Source: a candidate division TA06 bacterium DG_78
GTDB taxonomy: Bacteria > Hydrothermota > Tepidihabitantia > SM23-42
Direction of reading: 5' to 3'
DNA: 12,548 nucleotides
NCBI GenBank assembly: GCA_001303225.1
Contig: LJNI01000058.1
Span: forward strand, 1 to 12,548
Part shown: piece after piece, positions 7,901-12,548 of the stretch
Numbering within the stretch: position 1 is the stretch's first letter
Layout of the letters: each line of letters opens with the position of its first letter
Program-made: the position numbers and the translations under genes
The notes under the pieces: generated by a model
What the model was told of the DNA's origin: nothing
What the model saw: only the letters and a program-made list of their open reading frames with translations
Database searches by the model: none

Positions 7901-10720
7901 ATCGTGTTTGTCAATCTTCTTCTCAACCATTTCAGAAACCCACTCATACCGGCCACCGAGTCGAGCCTTTTTTATGGACTTCCACTCCTGTTTCACAATT
8001 TCTATTTGGACCTTCTTATTCGCAATTTTTTCGCCTGATGGTTTGACGGTTAGGAGTCTGAGGTTAACTGTATCACCGAGTACATAGACATACTGTGGTC
8101 TCTTCAACCCAATGAGTACATCTGCGTTGAGAGCGATCCAATTCTGTATTGCAGAAACACTCCTCTGATTCGGCGCAGTAACCGTACCCTCGAGTGTAAT
8201 AATCGAAGGAGCATAGATATCTTCTTTTGAGAGTTTTACAGAAACCGCATATTCTCCTAGTGTCGTGAGTGTGCCACTTCCAGACCCAAGGAGCTCGACC
8301 TCCTGTTCTTCAATATATTCGCCAAATTGATATCCTTCATGTTGTGGATATGACAGGTAGTGGTAATATCTCTGCAAATTCCATGAAACTGGAGCCTCAC
8401 GCATCGGCATGCCAAAGAGATATTGACCAGTAATCGAACCTTTAAACGTTTCTCCAGCAATAAATGTATCTCTTTCTGCAGTAACAGTAACTTCAAATTC
8501 TACAGGTCGGTAAGCCTCGACTCTAAAACTTTGATAAAAACTATAATCTTTCTTCGGCAATATGGTGGTCATGGAGTACACACCGGTCGGCGCTTCATCT
8601 GATAATTGAATAATTCTTGAGAACGAACCAAACTGATTAATAGCAATATTTTCATTTATGATTTCTTCATCTCGGGAATTTCTGACTATGAAATTCACAT
8701 GCGTGACATCAGGTATCACCCACTGTCCTTTTTTCTTTTTTCGTATGATGCCTTTGATGTGGACATTCTCTCCAGAACGGTATAATCCTTTCTCTGTAAA
8801 AATAGAGGCACCATATTCTTCAGATCGTATGTACCAGTTGTACGGGATATTAAACCGCCATAGGTCAATACCAAAATTCCATTTATTAGAATATATTGCC
8901 TGATCATTGTCCTTTGATACTGTTAACCAGAACTTTGGTTCAGTATATGTCGAATAGGAATACGATTCATATTCATCTTCATAATCATATGATTCAACTT
9001 CTTGTCTGATTCGTAAATCTGCCCAGCCTGGTAATTCACAGAGGCCATTATTATCAGTGGATCCTTCCCAGAGTATACGGTTATTTTCATTACGGAATTG
9101 AACTTTTGCATTCTTTATTGGTTGCGTGTCATCGAGTGATGTAATCCATACAAGGTTATTCTCTGGCGCATACTTCCATGTCACACCGAGGTCACCAACT
9201 TCACAAAACGCCTTTAAATATCGGTAGTCGCCGCCGCTCCATCTATTTTGACCGAGGTTATCGAATTGTATAAAGACGAGTCCGCTCTTTTTGTTTCCGA
9301 GAACATCCTTGAGCTCAATCGGTCTTCGTATTGTTTTATTACGAAGATTTTTATAGGTATTCACCTTCCAGTATCGATCAATGATGAAAAATTCTGGTGT
9401 CGATGGTACGAACTTTTTATAGGAATAGAAGAGATCACGCGCACTCAAAAAAGGAACCGCATTTTCAATAGAAACGAGCCCTATTTGTAAATAGACACTA
9501 TCAACATTTATAAAGGTTGCTGGAAATCGTAAATCACGTTTCGCCTCGATTATGTTTATTCCAGTCGGTATTTCAGCATCAGGAATGTAATCACCAACAT
9601 CGAGTGTGAATCGATACTCTTTATCAATTTCATTTCCATGAATGTCCTTTAATTTTTCCCCAATACGCACCGTATATTTTGTATTCACTTCAAATGGTAA
9701 GTAAAGGTGGATTTCAGAACCATCCCAGGTCGCATCATGATATTCTTGAGGTATATCTACTGCTGGTTCGATGCTCAGGTGCTGAATGATATCGCTCACC
9801 CTGACCCTATTTGAAAAACATAATTCCAAACCTTCACCGCCGGCAATTGTTTTGGAATAGTTAAGGAGACTTAAATAATTGTACGTGTTAAAACGTAGTA
9901 TTTTTTCCTGACTCATACCGAGCTCACCGGTTTTGGCCCGAAGGCCCGGCATGAGGTGAACTTCGATTTGAGCCTCTATAGGCAATTGACCAACTGGTTC
10001 GAGAACAAGTGTGTTCTTATTCTCCCAATTTTTCAGTGGCCAATCTTTTTTCTCGGTATCCTTGAGGTATCGAACATGAAAACCGATCTCTTTTTTTACA
10101 GGACCGAATTTTGGTGTGACTTTACCGCAATATACCCTTGAGGGCATACCTTCAGTTGCAATAATCTTAATTTTGTTACCAACTCTGTTCGGTGCCATTT
10201 CTATATTAAATTTAAGATAGATACTCGTTTCTGTATTAATAAACTGGTTATTCTGATATGGTTGGGATGAAAGAAATTTTGGTCGGACGCTCTCAAAAAT
10301 CCAGGATGTATCCTTTTCTAATCTCATGCCGGTGAGCGATTGAATTTTATCTTTATTGAGTGTAACTATGAACTCGGTTCCTGGCTGTAGAGTATCTGAT
10401 GGAATGAATGTCAGTGTTCTCGATCCGAGCCAACGGTACTTTCCTCTCAGTGATGGATTAAATTCTAGAGGACCTCTTGTCTCCTCACGTGGTATTGCCT
10501 GCAGAGGAACCATTGCCTGATTAAACCCCACCATAATTTTAAATGTCTCGTACACACCTTCTACTGAACCAGCCGGAGAAATGTGGGTGATGTGTAGTGG
10601 TATAGTATCTCGTGATACAAAGAACATCTGGCTTGTGATATCAACCTGTTTGTCTGGTTTTTTACATAGTGTTACTAAAAAGGTAAGAATAATAAATATT
10701 CCAACACATACTCTTTTCAT
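4991..10720 (-). CDS. yfhM: Thioester-containing alpha-2-macroglobulin-like lipoprotein, YfhM type
   Basis: This 1909-aa envelope protein is longer than E. coli YfhM (about 1650 aa). Bacterial A2Ms are thought to be cleaved in a bait region by foreign proteases and then to trap them covalently through a thioester. A signal peptide ends near C19; its lipobox (LVTL-C) has an unusual Leu at -1, so lipidation is likely but not certain. Big_5/Ig-like domains fill roughly the first 370 residues. An MG2 domain begins near residue 641 (FTEKGLYRSGENVHIKG), and an MG domain with DKDQYSVGDTA lies near 995. A glycine-rich bait-like linker (G1198-G1201) precedes the conserved LPDNLTKFR block, the thioester CLEQ is at 1426-1429, and the C-terminal MG10-like domain ends with the YYVRAATSGTF segment. 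A Tyr/acid-rich insertion lies at 575-594. ATG at 10720 is preferred over the in-frame GTG at 10726, because the Shine-Dalgarno overlaps that GTG. It is the first gene of an operon with pbpC. Confidence 0.94.
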   Translation of the reverse strand: MKRVCVGIFIILTFLVTLCKKPDKQVDITSQMFFVSRDTIPLHITHISPAGSVEGVYETFKIMVGFNQAMVPLQAIPREETRGPLEFNPSLRGKYRWLGSRTLTFIPSDTLQPGTEFIVTLNKDKIQSLTGMRLEKDTSWIFESVRPKFLSSQPYQNNQFINTETSIYLKFNIEMAPNRVGNKIKIIATEGMPSRVYCGKVTPKFGPVKKEIGFHVRYLKDTEKKDWPLKNWENKNTLVLEPVGQLPIEAQIEVHLMPGLRAKTGELGMSQEKILRFNTYNYLSLLNYSKTIAGGEGLELCFSNRVRVSDIIQHLSIEPAVDIPQEYHDATWDGSEIHLYLPFEVNTKYTVRIGEKLKDIHGNEIDKEYRFTLDVGDYIPDAEIPTGINIIEAKRDLRFPATFINVDSVYLQIGLVSIENAVPFLSARDLFYSYKKFVPSTPEFFIIDRYWKVNTYKNLRNKTIRRPIELKDVLGNKKSGLVFIQFDNLGQNRWSGGDYRYLKAFCEVGDLGVTWKYAPENNLVWITSLDDTQPIKNAKVQFRNENNRILWEGSTDNNGLCELPGWADLRIRQEVESYDYEDEYESYSYSTYTEPKFWLTVSKDNDQAIYSNKWNFGIDLWRFNIPYNWYIRSEEYGASIFTEKGLYRSGENVHIKGIIRKKKKGQWVIPDVTHVNFIVRNSRDEEIINENIAINQFGSFSRIIQLSDEAPTGVYSMTTILPKKDYSFYQSFRVEAYRPVEFEVTVTAERDTFIAGETFKGSITGQYLFGMPMREAPVSWNLQRYYHYLSYPQHEGYQFGEYIEEQEVELLGSGSGTLTTLGEYAVSVKLSKEDIYAPSIITLEGTVTAPNQRSVSAIQNWIALNADVLIGLKRPQYVYVLGDTVNLRLLTVKPSGEKIANKKVQIEIVKQEWKSIKKARLGGRYEWVSEMVEKKIDKHDVTTSSDSTFVYFMPEEPGYYYVRAQTKDGKGRLSSTKIYFYVAGKGYAGWQMRDDDMVELVADKDQYSVGDTAKILVKSPYDSARCLVTIERELVLRHFTTTVHGNADYIEVPIELIDLPNIYVCVTLVRGRVKELSWDEEKQEDLGKPQFKIGYVNLKVDTKEKHLKVTAWSDRTDYRPRDSVTVYCEVKNYKNQAVTNSEVALFVVDLGVLNLINYQTPDPFAYFYGSRPLSVKTIESRLNILGERDYGEKGEERGGGGLEGDGISYREKFLATVLFKAHMRTDKNGKAIAKFVLPDNLTKFRIMAVAQTMDSKFGSADSIFQVNLPFLVTPSIPRFVRVGDEFLAGVVLHNRTDKEEKASVECSVEGLTFNDKVKKEIILPPNGSKEVLFSCTATDTGGAVFSFNAHMGKEKDALRLRIPVILPPFIEAVATFSSTTDSALEGIIVPKNIYENLGNLEIVLSSSILAGMQRGIEHLLDYPYYCLEQRLSQILPLIVAEDIINQFKLAPLTGKELRSYVQSILDEVPEYQLYSGGFVYFKDGYVPAPYLSAYTMYVLKWAQQAGYNIDPEVIKRGTEFLREVLRWKDVDWSYPYNVYAKLTTKAFCLYSLALWGHQEVSYASRLFEQREQLSIFAKTLLLKTGRMLTMGKRFEDEMVRILFNKVKLTPTTAHFEESENRGWTFPSPAKVTGFVIQTFTELDIPFPYKDQTIRWLVQERTKKSKPTTHENAFVFDAFQTYYKKYEKEEPDFTARIILHEKEIVQQLFKGRTNEPPQRHTFPLDTIPKNKLLPIRITKQGDGRLYYTLRMFYALKENPIAFDEGFYVWKEILTLDDREVSKFKKGEVYKVIVHVVVPETRLFAVVDDPLPAGFVPVQTFFATESRGVREQYWEDQWQERGHWWGGFDHEEYYDDKALLFAQHLFPGEHTKVYYVRAATSGTFLAPSAKAEEMYSPEVFGSTIQKFITIE

Positions 10721-10723
10721 ATA

Positions 10724-10735
10724 CACCTCCTCCTT
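10724..10735 (-). promoter_or_regulatory. Strong Shine-Dalgarno that decides the macroglobulin start
   Basis: AAGGAGGAGGTG on the minus strand places AGGAGG 8 bases before the ATG at 10720, which is ideal spacing. The alternative GTG at 10726 is the end of this same element and would have only 2 bases of spacing. This settles the start at ATG and removes two residues from the longest possible frame. Confidence 0.9.
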
Positions 10736-10742
10736 ATTTTCA

Positions 10743-10778
10743 TGCAGTGATTATAATTGCAAATAATAGTGAAGTCAA
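10743..10778 (-). promoter_or_regulatory. Sigma-70-type promoter of the macroglobulin-pbpC operon
   Basis: On the minus strand, TTGACT (10778-10773), a 17-nt spacer and TATAAT (10755-10750) form a near-perfect promoter. The expected +1 is the A at 10743, giving a 23-nt leader that contains the Shine-Dalgarno. The -35 box starts only 12 bases after the primase stop codon, so the operon can be transcribed independently of the upstream pair. No terminator is seen in the 63-bp gap, so read-through from upstream is also possible. Confidence 0.8.
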
Positions 10779-10789
10779 CTAAGCACCTA

Positions 10790-11506
10790 TTATGTGTCCT
10801 TACAACCGAGAATAAACTTGAGGAGCTTTTTATCCTCGACCATTAGTTCTGGTTTTTTAAGCCAGCACGAAATCCTATGGGGTCGGTATTTACTCACATT
10901 ACCCTTTATATTGCAGGTACCAACGACCCTGACGATTCTCGGTAAATCATACATTCGGTCTATAGTACATTTATAATGCTCTGTTATCTCTTTAATATTC
11001 TGTCTCACCCAATGTTCAAAAAGCTCTATTTTTCTAGTAATTTTAAGGCGATTATTATCTTTTAGTTTAATATAGGGAAGGAAAAAATAGAGACAGCATC
11101 CATTACCAGTTATAGCGATATGTGGTTGTGTAAAGCCATATTTCGTGAACCACGTGCTCGCTTTTTGAGCCGCTTTAATTGCGGATTCGAGTTCCTGTTC
11201 TGTTGCTGGTGTTTCTGAAGCCCTGTCAGGATCAATATCCAGGATAACTGCTTGACACCCTATAATATCTTCGCTTCGTGCGCATGAACGCAATCCTTGC
11301 TTCCTATCTCGTAAACCGACATAAATATTACGCCTACCATTCCATTGTCGGCATACAGACACGAAACTCTCTTCATCTCTCACGATCCTGCATACAGGAT
11401 ACAGTCCCCTCTTGAGCAGGCGCAATTCACTGACATACGTATGTCGCAGGAGTTTATAGTGGAGCCGAATATCAGATTCGTTAAAAAGAAATTGTTTTCC
11501 TCTCAT
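10790..11506 (-). CDS. Stand-alone PrimPol-like archaeo-eukaryotic primase (AEP) domain protein
   Basis: The protein is 238 aa with the chosen ATG at 11506, 7 bases after the upstream stop; a TTG at 11560 would add 18 residues inside the neighbouring gene and has no ribosome-binding site. It follows the pattern of bifunctional primase/polymerase domains: an N-terminal segment with SELRLL and NIYVGLRDRKQG, motif I as VILDIDPDR with metal-binding D90 and D92, motif II as ITGNGCCLYFF (132-142), and motif III as IDRMYDLPRIVRVVGTCNIKG (182-202, D183 the likely third acid). Such domains make primers or short DNA from NTPs or dNTPs in replication, repair or plasmid/phage contexts. Motif II normally has His where C138 stands here, so activity may differ or be lost. 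No helicase or zinc domain is attached. The gene is probably co-transcribed and translationally coupled with the upstream flavoprotein gene. Family assignment is fairly firm; the role is unknown. Confidence 0.8.
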   Translation of the reverse strand: MRGKQFLFNESDIRLHYKLLRHTYVSELRLLKRGLYPVCRIVRDEESFVSVCRQWNGRRNIYVGLRDRKQGLRSCARSEDIIGCQAVILDIDPDRASETPATEQELESAIKAAQKASTWFTKYGFTQPHIAITGNGCCLYFFLPYIKLKDNNRLKITRKIELFEHWVRQNIKEITEHYKCTIDRMYDLPRIVRVVGTCNIKGNVSKYRPHRISCWLKKPELMVEDKKLLKFILGCKDT

Positions 11507-11513
11507 AGTATAA

Positions 11514-12548
11514 CTAAAAAATACATTTTGTGTAATGGCGTAAAATCTGCTGTGCAGCAAATCCAGTCATATAGGCATTGATAGTCTGCCAGTGTGGTTT
11601 TTTTGTAAAACAACGTAATGCTTTCCACATTGGTATTTCTGAATAGATATGCTGATCAATAATATTACCCAATGTTTCCAGTGCATCATTGTTGAGTGAA
11701 AAGAACTTGCGGGAATAGAAGAGTGTAATGTGCGAGCGTGATGGATGAAATTTCATTCTCTCAGGATAAGAAGAGAGTATCTCTGGTCGTTTAGTGACAA
11801 GTGCATCCCTGATCACCTCACCAGCGACCTTCCCACTCATGAGTGCTCCGATTATCCCACCACCAGTTAATGGACAGGTAAATCCTCCAGCATCTCCTGC
11901 AAAGAGCACTCCTGGTAGGGCTATGGTTGCTGGACGTGCAGGGTGTGGTATACCACCATAGTGGACTGAGATTTTTTTTGATGGATCGATGCTCAAAGAT
12001 GCGAGGAAAGTCTCTAATTTTTCTTTGACATTACCAATGCCTCCGAGACCAATTGATGTCTCACAGCCTCTACTAAAAATCCATGCATATCCTGGATGAT
12101 GTTTCTCATTATTAAAAAAAGCAAAATATTCGTCTTCGAATCGCTCGATCGGAGTGAATTTATATTGAATTGCCGCAATAAAATATTCTGGTATACCAAA
12201 AAGTTTTCGTACTGTAGAAGTTGCTCCATCAGCAGCGATAAGGTAGTTGCACATAAAGATTTCACCACTTGAAGTGGTAACTTGCCATTTCTTATTATGT
12301 GGGCTGATGCTGACTACTCTCTTGGTGAGTAATACGTGTGCGCCTTTTTTAGTCGCCTTATCGATGAGTTCCTGGTCAAATAGTGTCCTAGTGATACAAT
12401 AACTCTTTTCTGGATAATAGAGGAATCCTCCATTGGGGAAAAATATTTTTGTGCCTCTCATTCTCTTTACAATCCATTCTCCCTTCTCATCGATACCTAA
12501 AAAATCCAAAACATGATGGCTTATGCCTTCGCCACAATGATTTGGATA
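11514..12548 (-). CDS. Geranylgeranyl-reductase-family FAD-dependent oxidoreductase (C-terminal part, start beyond window)
   Basis: The frame is open to the right edge, so the first visible codons are internal: the Rossmann GxGxxG motif should lie outside. About 344 codons remain of a family usually near 400 aa. Visible hallmarks are HCGEGIS just inside the edge (family active-site region containing a conserved Cys), ADGATSTVR (second FAD/hydroxylase-type motif) and GDAGGFTCPLTGGGIIGALMSGKVAGE (FAD-binding GD motif, with the GD at about 11897-11892). Members reduce isoprenoid chains of archaeal lipids, chlorophyll precursors or quinones; in bacteria the substrate is often unknown, and nothing here fixes it. 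An in-frame TTG at 12509 is not the start, because family-conserved residues lie upstream of it. The primase gene follows after 7 bases, suggesting one transcript. Confidence 0.88.
   Translation of the reverse strand, partial: YPNHCGEGISHHVLDFLGIDEKGEWIVKRMRGTKIFFPNGGFLYYPEKSYCITRTLFDQELIDKATKKGAHVLLTKRVVSISPHNKKWQVTTSSGEIFMCNYLIAADGATSTVRKLFGIPEYFIAAIQYKFTPIERFEDEYFAFFNNEKHHPGYAWIFSRGCETSIGLGGIGNVKEKLETFLASLSIDPSKKISVHYGGIPHPARPATIALPGVLFAGDAGGFTCPLTGGGIIGALMSGKVAGEVIRDALVTKRPEILSSYPERMKFHPSRSHITLFYSRKFFSLNNDALETLGNIIDQHIYSEIPMWKALRCFTKKPHWQTINAYMTGFAAQQILRHYTKCIF

Noticed and set aside
10721..10726. GTG at 10726 as macroglobulin start
   Set aside because: The GTG is the end of the Shine-Dalgarno element itself; the ATG at 10720 has correct spacing and begins a normal signal peptide.
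11513..11540. A leaderless promoter for the primase like those at 1430-1547
   Set aside because: At the matching positions the sequences are TTTAGT and CGCCAT, which are poor boxes. Coupling to the upstream gene is a better explanation.
11507..11560. TTG at 11560 as primase start
   Set aside because: It would overlap the flavoprotein gene by 47 bases, lacks a ribosome-binding site and adds residues not typical of the family.
12507..12509. TTG as start of the flavoprotein
   Set aside because: The frame stays open to the edge and conserved family residues (HCGEGIS) lie upstream, so the true start is outside the window.

Overview
The window reads as chromosomal DNA from a bacterium. It encodes a peptidoglycan synthase (PBP1C), carries sigma-70-type promoters, and is AT-leaning and densely coded with no introns. 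The species cannot be fixed from the sequence. A kinase-AAA fusion, a stand-alone archaeo-eukaryotic-type primase domain and a geranylgeranyl-reductase-family flavoprotein would fit a deep-branching or uncultured lineage, but that is only an inference. There is no tRNA, rRNA, CRISPR array, insertion sequence or phage module, and no gene-free stretch longer than about 120 bases.

Left region. The first 1.43 kb is the N-terminal part of a large minus-strand regulator: a Ser/Thr protein kinase domain followed by a STAND/AAA-type ATPase, cut off by the window edge. It is divergent from a plus-strand YcaQ/AlkZ-family DNA glycosylase gene. The 118-bp spacer holds two back-to-back promoters. Each has a 16-nt spacer and a -10 box placed so that transcription should begin on the first base of the start codon. 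Both mRNAs are therefore predicted to be leaderless.

Centre. The glycosylase gene converges, with a 7-bp gap, on a two-gene minus-strand operon: a 1909-aa thioester-containing alpha-2-macroglobulin-like lipoprotein (YfhM type), then the bifunctional penicillin-binding protein PBP1C. This is the classic bacterial A2M-pbpC pairing. The macroglobulin is thought to trap proteases that breach the envelope while PBP1C repairs the peptidoglycan. The operon has its own strong promoter, a 23-nt leader and a consensus Shine-Dalgarno sequence, unlike the two leaderless genes.

Right region. Upstream on the same strand are a small stand-alone PrimPol-like archaeo-eukaryotic primase and, 7 bp before it, the C-terminal two thirds or more of a geranylgeranyl-reductase-family FAD oxidoreductase that runs off the right edge. 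These two look co-transcribed.

The most useful second-look items are the paired leaderless divergent promoters, the primase with a cysteine where motif II normally has histidine, the primase/GGR-family gene pair, and the tyrosine/acid-rich insertion in the oversized macroglobulin. I see no convincing new defence or mobile system.
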